A stretch of 23,977 bases of DNA from Saccoglossus kowalevskii (GCF_000003605.2 NW_003108595.1:26968-50944), one strand, 5' to 3'; positions 9,801 through 19,002 are shown, counted from the first letter of the stretch. Made by a program: numbers and translations. Notes: a model not told the origin generated them from the sequence alone.

Positions 9801-12137
9801 GCATGTACTGGTATATCAAACAATGGAAGTTTGCTAAAATAATTTGAGCACATTTCCAATGTTATCAAATACTAAATTTTAATTTCACAAAAAGTAGATA
9901 TAACTCATGGAAAGATATTGCCAGTGTTATGTCAGCGATAACTATTTGCTGCTTCAAGATTAGGGAAGATGTATTTTGCATAAACTGGAACATGCATAAT
10001 GACATTTTAGTTTTACACAACACACTTTCCTCCCCTTGAGCCATCAATGCGGTCATTGGTGGCTCAAGGACACCGACTCAGTGACAGTTGTCTCAAGTTG
10101 AAATTAAAATAACATTCAGGAAGTTGAGATCAAGCTTACATTCAATGTTATGCATGGGAGGTATCACCTCATGACCATGACAAAAAATATTTTTTGATTA
10201 CCAAAAAATAAATAATTGAGTTGAAAAAACATATACTGTAAAATACTTTATTTTAGTTGGAATAAATTTTCGCTTAAAAGACTTTTTGGGTGTTTGGTAT
10301 GGAATTTATTTTCTCTGATTTTTGGCAAGTTGAATGTAAAATACGGGGAAAAAGGTATATTCTCTGGATTTTATTTTCACTGAATCATCCTTTCAGTGAA
10401 AATAAAGTACTTTACAATGAGCATGATTCTTCTACTAGTATATGCACACGCCATAATAAAGTACTCACCATGTGAGGAGCACTTATTGTTGCTGCATAAC
10501 CTAAATTGAAGAAATAAAACAGTGTCAAAGAGCATGTAGTACCGTATATACACGTAATAAAGGAATTAATACACAACTACATGAATATTGAAACTCGACA
10601 GCACTGTTTTGTAAGGTACAAGTACATGTACCTCACTCATCAGGAGCTCCTGATGTACCTTACGAAACAGTTGATTATTGATCATATTATAAACTAACAT
10701 GACTTTTTCAATGCAGTGATAAAATACATGTAATTAGACATACCAATGCTTTGGGGCGAGTCCATATAAGGGTTATATTTTGAATATTTCCCCCTGTCCA
10801 CTGCCATCATAGCGTCATAAACATTGTCATGTTTTATGATACCATTCTCTAAAGAAAAGAAAATTACAATTTACGTAAAATGACCTTTAGTGTTTGAAAT
10901 TACTGCCTAGCAGGATTGGTTATTTTCCAGTAAGGCTGATAAGATTTAAAACTTACATGCTCAGTGGTCTTGTAAAAATTGTTTAATGTCTTTTTTAATA
11001 CTGCTACTACCACTCCGAAGGGATCGGCCAGTTTCTTAAGCATGGAGTGGTTCATTTATTTTTACCATTATAAAAATATGATACCCCACCCTTGTTTAAA
11101 AAAAAAAGAGGTGAATTTTTTAAAAGAGGTGACCCCCTCCTAAGGAAAGTTGAGCAAATTCCATGACCACTGTATTTATCACAAGATTTCGGATTTGGTA
11201 CAGTTCATGAGAAATATTATAGACTTGAGTGACTACAGCAATGACAATTATGTTGGGATTTTATCATTTTTCCATCATGGTGATCACAATCAGAGGTGAT
11301 CTGCATATAATATGAAGTAGAAATGCAACTTGAAAACATGTTACTTCACAATGAATAGCTTGTGTCTAATTTGGCTTGAAGATAGTAGATTTTTGCTGTT
11401 ACCTTCAGTAATTTTCAATTAACATTACATCAATATTAACAGTTAAATAGTTTATAGTTCACTATGTTCACAATCACATTAACATAAATAATGTTTATTC
11501 GAACCAGAAATAATCAAAGAACGCTTAGAATGTACTTCCATGTGCTGAGATTATTGGAGACGCAACTTAAAACTTGAGATATTCATGGACAAGATGAAAA
11601 CTGACTACTGTAGAATACTTTATTTTCGCTTGGAATTTATTTTCGCTATTTTCACTGAAGGGATGATTTCGTGAAAATAAAATCCAGCGAATATACTTTT
11701 TTCCCTATATTTCACATTAAACTCATGAAAAATCAGTGAAAATAAATTCCAAGCAAAACGCCCAAAATGCCTTTTCAGCGAAAATTAATTCCAGCGAAAA
11801 TAAAGTATTCCACAGTAATTATGCAAATCATGTAATTAATATGCACAGATTTGACTGTAAAACTAATAATGTCTGCATATTGTCACAGACCATTTATGTA
11901 TTTCTACCTAAAACAAGTCCAGAGCATCTATGTACCAAGTTTCAACAAAATCTAATGAGTGGCTCATTAGATATCAGTAGAATAGTCATGAAACAGCTAA
12001 AAATTAGCTAATTATCATGCAAATCAGGTAATTAATATGCTACTGAAACCTAATTAAATCTACGCATTAGCCCAGAGCATGATTGCATCAAGTTTCATCA
12101 AAAACCAACATGTGGTTTTCAATATATCAGTGGAACA

Positions 12138-12209
<72 letters not shown>

Positions 12210-13949
12210 TACATACAGACAGACAGACAGACTAACTGCAAAGACTCCCATTGTGTCCTTCGCACACACAAGTCAAAAACAAAACTGAAAGGCACCAAGA
12301 GTTAAAGCTTCTGAGGCTTTGAGCATTTCACATAAAAATATAAAACAATTTGTGTTTCATTTGATTAAGTTTAATTTAAATAAGATTTATTGTCGAGGAT
12401 TTTTTTGACAACAAGGATATTTCCAGCAGAGCGAGAAATGTATTTCGTTGTTGGTGATCAACATCAACAATGACAGCTATATAAATGGGCAATACATCAT
12501 GCTGTTCGATTATAATCTATTTTTTGGCGATGGATAGTTTCAAGGTAGAATGATTTGTTTATTACCTGTGCACATTTTTCATCACAAACAACAGTGACAA
12601 CATCAAAATCTGTTTATAACTAATTGTCTTAGTATTAGTCAAATGTATCTTTTTTTTAATTCGCTGCCAATCTGAGAAAAATAATACCGGTATACAAAAA
12701 ATGACAACTTTTTCTGTGGCCCTCTCGAAAACACAAAATGAATAGAGATGTTTAAATATATTTACATATTACACTTGAAATAGCATGGCTGTGATTAACT
12801 ATACAACATGGACATTTCTTTTCAGAAAACAAAATCGTATGTATTTCAATAATCTTTCAATATCCACAATTTTACATTTTATTCAGTGGTAATATGGGTA
12901 TAATCTTTTGTACACAACTTGGCCCTACAAGATTCTACTTGCAAACAGAGAGGTCATTATCACACAAGACATACACAAATTTTACAAGTACCTATACTCA
13001 ATATAACTTGGACATCAGCTGACTTTGAGTATACCGGTATGTTATATAATTTCAAAGTTATTGTTACAAAACATGAAAATATTGTTGTTCATGTGTTTTA
13101 TATAGTTCTTGTATTAAATGGTCTACCCACAGTACATGTTCGAATTTCATATAAACACAACGCTATGAGTCCAATATCGCACAGGACGCGGCGCGACAAC
13201 TACTGCCCTTTGAAATCATTTTAGTTTGTCAGTGATTTGGTTCTGCCAATCACACTACTAAAACACATTGACCACCCCACCTCTGTACTGCAACTCAGAA
13301 ATAAGGTGACCCCTCCCCCACTGACAAAGTCAAAAACAGAGTGTCCCAGGTAACCACCGGCAATTTCCCCTCTCCAGACACTGAACGAAAGTATTTTAAA
13401 ATAATCTCTAATATAGGGCTGATAACTTTTTGGCAAGGCTGGTGAAATTCTGGTACACGATTTTGGGAAATTTCAAATACTGATGACATAACTTGTTGAC
13501 GCACTGCCCCGCCCACGAACTTCAATGAGTGACAGCCATAAAAGCATTTGAACTTTCGGTGAACTTTACTTGTACATGTATGCAACTGCTGTGATAACGC
13601 AGAATAATATACATACACTCACAGGGATGAGCTTCAGTCTTTGTAGTAGTTTGTAAGAAACAAAATATTATTCTGGTTTACCAACAAAAAATATATTCAT
13701 GTCATTACAGTTATATATGTAAAACACGTTTAAAACTAGGGCATCGTTCGCATTCTATATTCCTGTGCCATTCGCCTACGTGCAAGAATCGTTGCTCGTT
13801 TACAACTATTTCAATACAAAATATATCGGGCGTGGGCAAGATGCTTCTAGAAATGTCACTTTGCTGAATACAGCTAATAATAGTTGCAACTTACGTCGAA
13901 GTCGGTTGATCAACTCTTGGTGATTCGTACCAGAAGATTTCCACGCCAT
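6814..13949 (-). CDS. PCMT1: Protein-L-isoaspartate(D-aspartate) O-methyltransferase, complete, seven coding exons
   Basis: This cytosolic repair enzyme transfers methyl from S-adenosylmethionine to L-isoaspartyl and D-aspartyl residues of damaged proteins. The coding exons on the - strand, in order, are 13949-13895, 10848-10744, 10500-10469 (32 nt), 9493-9389, 8661-8541, 7502-7417 and 6996-6814 (stop TAA at 6816-6814). All introns are GT-AG with consistent phases. The sum is 687 nt, or 228 residues, against about 227 in vertebrates. Landmarks are [18 protein letters not shown] at the start, [18 protein letters not shown] (58-64, with the active-site Ser60), LDVGSGTG (83-90, SAM motif I), [21 protein letters not shown] (153-162), [12 protein letters not shown] and [15 protein letters not shown] at the end. 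The ATG at 13949 has a strong context (G at -3 and +4) and matches the usual family start. An in-frame upstream ATG exists at 14015. No RDEL-type C-terminus is seen. Confidence 0.98.
6997..7416 (-). other. PCMT1 intron 6
   Basis: This intron separates the last two coding exons and runs from donor GTAAGT at 7416 to acceptor AG at 6998-6997. Nothing beyond ordinary intron sequence is seen. A + strand open frame of 142 codons spans it but is the shadow of the exons on the other strand. Confidence 0.7.
7503..8540 (-). other. PCMT1 intron 5
   Basis: This is an AT-rich intron of about 1 kb with donor GTGAGT at 8540 and an acceptor adjoining 7502. No exon, repeat or RNA gene is recognised within it. 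Confidence 0.65.
9055..9200 (-). repeat. Diverged single copy of the dispersed left-end repeat family
   Basis: Read on the + strand, GTACCAGGTTTCATTATGAT, CAGTGGCATTTGAGATATTG and GTGGAACAAG, with an ACACACTGACATACAT end, line up with the units at 11818-12138. They keep the same order and the same trailing CA/ATAC-rich end. It lies in PCMT1 intron 4. The similarity is partial and judged by eye. Confidence 0.45.
9556..9661 (-). other. Candidate alternative first exon of PCMT1 (unproven)
   Basis: On the - strand an ATG at 9661-9659 opens 35 codons (starting [11 protein letters not shown]) and ends at a good donor, G|GTAAGAG, at 9556/9555. The stretch is clearly more GC-rich than the flanking introns. 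A CCAAT box lies about 70 bases upstream. The frame also stays open past the donor straight into coding exon 4 in the correct frame, with no stop over about 270 bases. Its phase-1 end does not fit the phase-0 start of exon 4 if spliced. Any normal isoform is therefore uncertain, and read-through or a nested transcript remains possible. Confidence 0.3.
9730..9734 (-). promoter_or_regulatory. CCAAT box upstream of the candidate alternative exon
   Basis: The - strand reads AGCCAATCACAC here, about 70 bases before the ATG at 9661. It is a good CCAAT context, but single boxes also occur by chance. No TATA box is evident between it and the ATG. Confidence 0.25.
9735..10233 (-). other. Remainder of PCMT1 intron 3 (9494-10468)
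   Basis: This is intronic DNA with no recognised exon or repeat. The frames seen here are short and AT-rich. Confidence 0.5.
10234..10419. mobile_element. Miniature inverted-repeat element, copy 1 (186 bp)
   Basis: The left end, TACTGTAAAATACTTTATTT, and the reverse complement of the right end, CATTGTAAAGTACTTTATTT, match with three mismatches. Inside are further complementary pieces: AATTTATTTTC, GATTTTATTTTCACTGAA and TTCAGTGAAAATAAAG. No reading frame is supported. It is clearly the same family as 11606-11817. It lies in PCMT1 intron 3, close to the 32-nt exon. Confidence 0.75.
10590..10650 (-). ncRNA. Type I hammerhead ribozyme motif, core mutated (G12 to A)
   Basis: On the - strand the sequence folds as a hammerhead. 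Stem I is 10650-10644 with 10596-10590 (7 pairs, two G-U). The core CTGATGA is at 10643-10637. Stem II is 10636-10628 with 10619-10611 (9 pairs, one G-U) and an 8-base loop. Then come AAAA (10610-10607, where GAAA is expected) and stem III of ACAG with CTGT around a 2-base loop. The unpaired C at 10597 sits at the cleavage position. Every invariant core base is present except G12, which is A. G12 acts as general base, so this copy should cleave poorly or not at all. Hammerheads with a short stem III are known from Penelope-like and other retroelements and from introns. It lies in PCMT1 intron 2, sense to the gene. Confidence 0.7.
10639..10670 (+). repeat. Deleted hammerhead copy on the opposite strand
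   Basis: Read on the + strand, GAGCTC, CTGATG, TACCTTAC and GAAACAG follow each other. This equals the - strand hammerhead sequence with a deletion of about 19 bases that removes the 5' half and loop of stem II. Here the GAAA core is intact. The two copies share the palindrome CAGGAGCTCCTG (10641-10652), so they form a head-to-head inverted pair with 18-base arms differing at one position (10603-10620 and 10655-10672). Confidence 0.6.
10849..11605 (-). other. PCMT1 intron 1, proximal part
   Basis: This intronic sequence follows exon 2 upstream. It includes a purine/pyrimidine patch around 11080-11150 (AAAAAAAAAGAGGTGA, repeated as AAAAGAGGTGACCCCCTCC). A related motif, AAGGTGACCCCTCCCCCAC, recurs at about 13303-13321 in the same intron. 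No exon is recognised. Confidence 0.5.
11606..11817. mobile_element. Miniature inverted-repeat element, copy 2 (212 bp)
   Basis: The left end is TACTGTAGAATACTTTATTT followed by TCGCTTGGAATTTATTTTCG. The reverse complement of the right end is TACTGTGGAATACTTTATTT followed by TCGCTGGAATTAATTTTCG. Terminal repeats are therefore about 40 bp with few mismatches. The outermost TA on both sides may be the target duplication, as in Tc1/mariner-derived elements. There is no coding capacity. It is inserted exactly beside the repeat units at 11818, inside PCMT1 intron 1. Confidence 0.85.
11818..12138 (-). repeat. Two reverse-oriented units of the left-end tandem repeat family
   Basis: The reverse complement of this stretch shows the same ordered blocks as 1-690: TGAAACTTGGTACATAGATG, CTGATATCT, a CTCTGG/AATG block, CAAATCTGTGCATATTAATT and GATTTGCATAATTA. 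There are two units, 11818 to about 12010 and about 12013-12138. They carry ATGCAAAT octamers at about 11821 and 12018. The second unit ends directly in the AC microsatellite. Confidence 0.8.
12139..12232. repeat. Microsatellite (AC)33 then (ATAC)n and (AGAC)n
   Basis: An uninterrupted AC run from 12139 to about 12204 is followed by three ATAC-type and four AGAC-type units to 12232. It is the tail of the adjacent repeat unit. The open frames through it (poly Val-Cys or Thr-His) are artefacts. Confidence 0.97.
12233..13894 (-). other. PCMT1 intron 1, distal part
   Basis: This intron runs from donor GTAAGT at 13894. It includes two ATACCGGTAT palindromes (near 12686 and 13033). It becomes more GC-rich from about 13150 towards exon 1. 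No further exon is recognised. Confidence 0.6.
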
Positions 13950-14015
13950 TGCAGAAAATCGCGCCCCCATAGACAATGTCAGAAAGGCTACAGAGACTGC
14001 GCAGAAACTATTCAT
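13950..14015 (-). other. In-frame upstream start of PCMT1: possible 22-residue N-terminal extension
   Basis: The ATG at 14015-14013 is in frame with the usual start at 13949. The frame between them is open and the nearest upstream stop is at 14045-14043. The extension (MNSFCAVSVAFLTLSMGARF, then SA) has a hydrophobic core. Its start has G at -3 but A at +4. With the TATA-like element at 14070-14077 and a start site near 14040, the ATG at 14015 would be the first ATG in the transcript. Mammalian PCMT1 also has longer isoforms with hydrophobic N-terminal extensions before MAWKS. Confidence 0.4.
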
Positions 14016-14069
14016 CTCCGTTTTTCTCACGAAGTAATTCCTTCAATAGCGTACGTATCTGGCTGGTTC

Positions 14070-14077
14070 TATATATA
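14070..14077 (-). promoter_or_regulatory. TATA-like element of the PCMT1 promoter
   Basis: TATATATA on the - strand lies 55 bases before the upstream ATG (14015) and about 120 before the main start. Transcription would begin near 14040-14050. TATA-like strings are common in AT-rich DNA, but this position is what a core promoter needs. Confidence 0.4.
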
Positions 14078-15102
14078 CCTGGCACTCAAAAAAATGAAGC
14101 ATATTTACATGTCATCAAATACGTAGTATGCGTTAATGCCCTATCGAAGAATAAATAGTACGAGTTCTGTCATGGTAAGTAGATCATAAATCATAAGAAC
14201 ACTATCGTTGGTTGCACTTGATCATGTGTGACTAATCAACTAGCCAAACCTTGCAAAAAAAGGAAATTAAACAAACCCCGGAAAACCGCAAACAAACGAC
14301 GTACTGATTGCAGAGTGCGACCTCTAGGGCAGCTTATGGTTGTTTCGTCTCGTTTCGTCTGTGTACCAAAAGGTGAATGACCTTTGACCAGTGGAACAAG
14401 CGACTTTTATTTTAGTAGCCATAGGCTACATCTCTGAAACAATATATAGCGTAAATAATAAATAAACTATGCGAAAAGTGAGTTTATTTAGTATTACATT
14501 AATATTATTGTCCACATTAGTATAGAACAATAACATGAAACAATTACTTCAGTCGTTCCCCTAACTAACACACTATGCACCCCTTGTGTGGAATGGTTTG
14601 TACAATCTAATTTGCATTCATTAATAATCTGATGTCATCATCGTCTCTCATTCGGCTTGTTACGCTCGACAATGGCGACTGGGATGTAGTGTTTAATCTG
14701 CGTTCATGTAATTTTTTTGTTTATTTTGCTCTGAATCCTGTGTCACGAAGGACTTTATCATATAAAGTTCAACCCGTTGTTATTTTAGGTTATCAGTCAT
14801 TCAAGTTATCCAGTGCACATGCTACGTTTTATGGATTTATTCTCCGATAGAGCAGACAACTCGGTTCCGTGCAGATCACCAACCAGATAAATGTACCCAA
14901 GCCAGTGAAAGCTCTCATTCAACTAGCTACACCTTTGATATTCTGTTTCTGTTTTCATAATGGATTTTATTCACCTGTTTAAGTGTTACATACGTATTCC
15001 TTTCGTCTGAAACTCAAGTTCTCCGTGATACAAATTACAATATAGTGTGATTGTCATTCATTGGTACGCACGACGGGACCCGTGTCAGAAAAGCAGTACA
15101 AG
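14078..15102 (+). promoter_or_regulatory. Putative divergent promoter region and non-coding first exon of a + strand gene
   Basis: This region lies between PCMT1 exon 1 on the - strand and a strong donor on the + strand (CAAG|GTGAGG, with the exon ending at 15102). It has more CpG than the introns, notably about 14260-14350 and 15060-15090. The donor could end a 5' UTR exon joined to 18846. The transcription start is not visible. A CTCF-like match (11 of 15) on the - strand lies near 14318-14332. The joining of this exon to the one at 18846 is inferred only. Confidence 0.35.
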
Positions 15103-18100
15103 GTGAGGTCAAACTTAAAATAAGTGTGTTCTAGGAATATAGGATGACTATTCGTAGTTTTGTTTGTAAATATCATATCATATATGTTTCGTACGCAGTA
15201 ATTGACATCAATCAAACCGACAAATTTGTCTCATTCTAGCTTTTAAGCAAGTTTGATTAACATTTTTGCATGATGTCTCTATGAAAACAACCGTGTTGAC
15301 ATATGACATCTAGAAACTTTGATTCTGTTTTGTTGTCATTGTCTTGTTTTGTTACTTGTAATCTGCTTATCTCGAACAGGTTACTTCCTTCCTAATACGG
15401 ACGCTAACATGACGTCTCTACTGTATATTTTTATAACACATTTCAACATGGTCAGGGTACTGGATTTTAATTTTGTTACTAAGGAACTCATTTGAATGTG
15501 AATAGAATTGAGAGGGCATGCCATCTGTCTGTGTTCCAATTTAGCCAGTCTAGCTTATATCCCGGAATAAAAACTTTGTTCAACACGGAATACAATGTAC
15601 CAAGGATTAATATTTGTTGTGTGTGTCCTGGTGTTGTTCTCATAATGGTAAAAAACTACCAAGCATGTTATGTAATTTTCTATTACGATTTAAACATCAA
15701 ATGGCATGGCAAATGGCATCATTGGGGCTACCGGTATATATACTGTGGCACTGAACCAGATTAGTCATAGTTGCACCTGTGAAAACCACAAAATTACCAT
15801 AATTGAGAGTGACTGTATATTTACTTAGCTATGAAAACTATCTTAGACATTAAGTGATTTCTGAGTATCTTGACCTTGGTTATGTAATCATCAGTGTCAC
15901 ATTCAGTCCTTATTTCTGTCCACTTGTTTAAAAAGTAACCATTTCAGTATCCCTTAGTGCCATGTCTTTAAACCACACATAATAAAGATGGTACATGTAT
16001 TTAGTCACTGAAATAACAGATTGGCTTGCAATTTATGTGGCTGTCCATTCATGAGACCTACATTTGCATGGAACATCACTTTTACTAAGAGTATGGGTTA
16101 CTCATCTTTTAAATTTTAGATAATCACTTAAATATATATATTTTATCACAATTTCATATTGTGAATTTTTTATGTAAAAATACAAGTGATATACTATTTT
16201 TTTTCACCTGTGCTATAAGAAACAGACACTTCAAACAGAAATAAAATTTGGATTTAGCATAGTCTTACAAAAATATTGTCACATAAGCACTGTTACTTTA
16301 ATACAAACTGGTAGCATAAAGGTATAATATGCTAATAGTTGTCTTACAAATGTGATGATACATTGTTTAACTCAGTTGATAAGGTTACATAGAAAGTAAT
16401 TGCAAAATTTTGTGCATAATAAAATTAGATAGAAAATCTGCAAAGATACAACGATTGCGCATAAATCCTGCAAAGCTGTGTGCAAAGCCAGTATGTTACA
16501 TGAAAAATTAGTTATGCTGCAGGAACAAACCAAGATGCAAAGAAGGCTACATTTTGTAGAATGTAATTAATAGCAAAAAGCATTGCTATATTCCCTTTCC
16601 ATCAATATATATACATAGTGCAAACTTTTTTAATTGGATTACCTATAATTGAATTGTCTTTGTTAAATTTTAAATATAGTACATTGGGATATATGTTTTT
16701 TCCTTCAACGTTTTTTTTTCTGTTTCAACCAGTCATGGTAACAGTAAAAAATGTTGCTGATGTTTTAGAGTTATTTCAATGCCTGCTCTCTTGTGGCTCT
16801 GCTAAAACTTGACTGACTATTGTCCTTGAGCAGTGATGCTTTTTGACATAAACCTGAACTTGTTCAATTGTAAGGCATGGAGCTCCATGGATAAGGTCAC
16901 TGGCAAGAGTACTGCAATCATCAAAATGGCTTTATCACCATAATCTTGCAAAGTTTATTGGTGCTTGTCTCAAGTGTTTTTATTACCACTCCAAAACTTA
17001 TGATGTTGGTCACTGTGTTGATTTATCACTGTCATGCTGAGCCATAGAACAAGGTGAAATACATACAATTGTGATATTTGCATTGAAGATTTAATCCTTT
17101 TCTATGAGATTCAAGCAGTTTCAGCATATTCAAACAATGACACTGTGACAGCAGCATTCATTTATATCACTGTTTCTGTAGTTATCCCTTGTAGTAAATT
17201 AGTTTTCATAGTAAGTTTTCAACCTATCCCTACCCCCCTTCCACAATGTCCCTCTTTACTGCTGATTAGTGCATGCTTTTTTAAAGAAATTTTATTGAAG
17301 TAAACATGTTTGACGATAGTGACGACAATTTATACAGTATTTGTGAACATTCATTGTGAAAGCTTTGTGTGAATGCTGGTCACTATTACAGGATTTAATC
17401 CATTGCTATACATACCACGCCTTGGAAATGCTTTATTTTCAAGACGTACAGTACAGCCAAGAGAAGCTAATGCTCACCTTGATTTATTGTTCACAAGCTT
17501 CAAATCAGGTGACTTCAGGTCACCTCATTCACTTGCTGGTGAACAGAGCTGAATTTATATTTTTATGTGAATATTTTGGTACACCATATTAGTTTGTGTA
17601 ACACCAAAATGGTGTGGTTGGGAAACACGGTTACACTGACTTTTCATACAGTGATATCTGATAAAAGGTTTTTACCTTGGTGATAGGTGTTTTTGGCGAG
17701 GACAGAGTGTACAGTAAACAAGTCTATTGCATAGAGTACTTTGTATTGTGATGCAAAACAGGCAAACACAAAGGCTTCCATTGGCAGCTTTCCCCCAAAG
17801 CTTCAATAGACTTGTTGTTGAAATAAGTACATCCACTGAAACTACAACTAGAAAGGTTGACACCAACATAGTCTAGCTTTGAAATAAAAAGCTATGTTAT
17901 CAGAGGTCAGTATCTGGATTAGTTGAAATTCTGGGAATGTTGTGTAAGATATTATTAATTGTAATATGGAATGTTTCTGCTTTATACTGCAGAACAACAA
18001 TTGTTAAAAAGTACTAAACCCACTTTTGCACTCTGGTTTGAACATAGACCCTAGGGTCTATGGTTTGAGTGAGTGCCGAAAAACAACCATAATTTGGAAA

Positions 18101-18845
18101 AATGTTAACCAAATTATAATTGTAACTTTTCACCTCTAGTGTATCCACAGTGAATATAGAAGGTAGATCAGCTGGTTAGAAAGCTGGTAAAACTTATATT
18201 TTGAGTTTCATTTGATTATTTCATTTGCACCTCCTGTAACACTTATATTTGCTATGCATATCAGTAAATTTGTGATAATATTTTTTTTTCAAACACTGCA
18301 GGTCATGATGAAGGCCACTATGAACAAAATCACTTGTCCCGGTAACAGTATAAACTAAATAAAATTGGAATGTCCTTATCCTACTCAGTAGGGTTTATTC
18401 TTATTCTGGAAATACTGTACATCTAGGCTGTATATGAACATAAACATAACCAGATGTCTGTCTCTTCTAATTGCTATTTGCACTAAATTTAGCTGTGTTA
18501 TATTTGCATTTAGAGAAAGACCTACATGTATGCTTGTTTGGCCTTCTCCCAACATTTATATGCAGGAGATCTTTTTTTTTTATTTATTATTTTTAGTTAT
18601 TTATCGGATGACTAAATGCCATTGTCAAAAACTAGTTAATTAATTGATATGCAAAGTTAATCATCAAATGTATTATTTCTTTCACAAACTACTGATATAT
18701 GTATTTATATAACCATATCTATGCTGTATTATAATTAATTATATGAATATCAGTTAGAAAACTTTTTTTCAGTGCAATTATGTTTATTTGTTGTAATACT
18801 TAATGTAAAAATGTACTTCAGTGTATTTTTGTTTTGTTTTCCCAG
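15103..18845 (+). other. Putative first intron of the + strand gene; no exon seen
   Basis: This AT-rich stretch has no splice-flanked open frame of convincing composition. Notable small structures are an ATCACAAT/ATTGTGAAT hairpin (about 16146-16165), the AGGTGAC/GTCACCT hairpin near 17507-17526 and a 20-bp palindrome at 18044-18063. The G+C content and open frames look like non-coding DNA. Confidence 0.45.
18044..18063. repeat. Perfect 20-bp palindrome
   Basis: CATAGACCCTAGGGTCTATG is its own reverse complement without mismatch. It is flanked on both sides by TGGTTTGA, a direct repeat at about 18034-18041 and 18062-18069. It could be a recombined transposon end or a binding site. Confidence 0.8.
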
Positions 18846-19002
18846 TTGTAGCCGTCAATCCCAGTGTCCAATGTCTAGGATAGAAATAAGAATACAAACA
18901 TGGATGAAAAAGACAAAGACAATTCAGGGAAGACTGCAGATAAAGGTCCTCCACCCTTGCCACATTGTGAGACCAGTCAGGTAGAGAATGCATCTATACA
19001 AG
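18846..19002 (+). CDS. Start-codon exon of an unrecognised gene (coding 18900-19002), 5' partial gene
   Basis: A T-rich tract and CAG acceptor (to 18845) precede the exon, which ends at donor G|GTATGT (19003). The ATG at 18900 has a good context (A at -3, G at +4), and an in-frame TAG lies upstream at 18876-18878. It encodes 34 residues plus one base: an acidic, lysine-rich start (MDEKDKDNSGKTADKG) followed by PPPLPHCETSQVENASIQ. I do not recognise the family. A second ATG in another frame at 18871 would give a 37-codon frame ending at 18984, and it could act as an upstream open frame. No following exon is identified before the window ends, so the rest presumably lies to the right. Confidence 0.45.

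Noticed and set aside
12060-12288. Open frames on both strands giving Val-Cys or Thr-His repeats
   Set aside because: They are translations of the (AC)n microsatellite, with no splice signals or non-repeat coding character.
14632-14850. 72-codon + strand frame in the divergent promoter region
   Set aside because: No recognisable domain, ordinary start context, and no splice or poly(A) signal arrangement. It is likely chance in a moderately GC-rich stretch.
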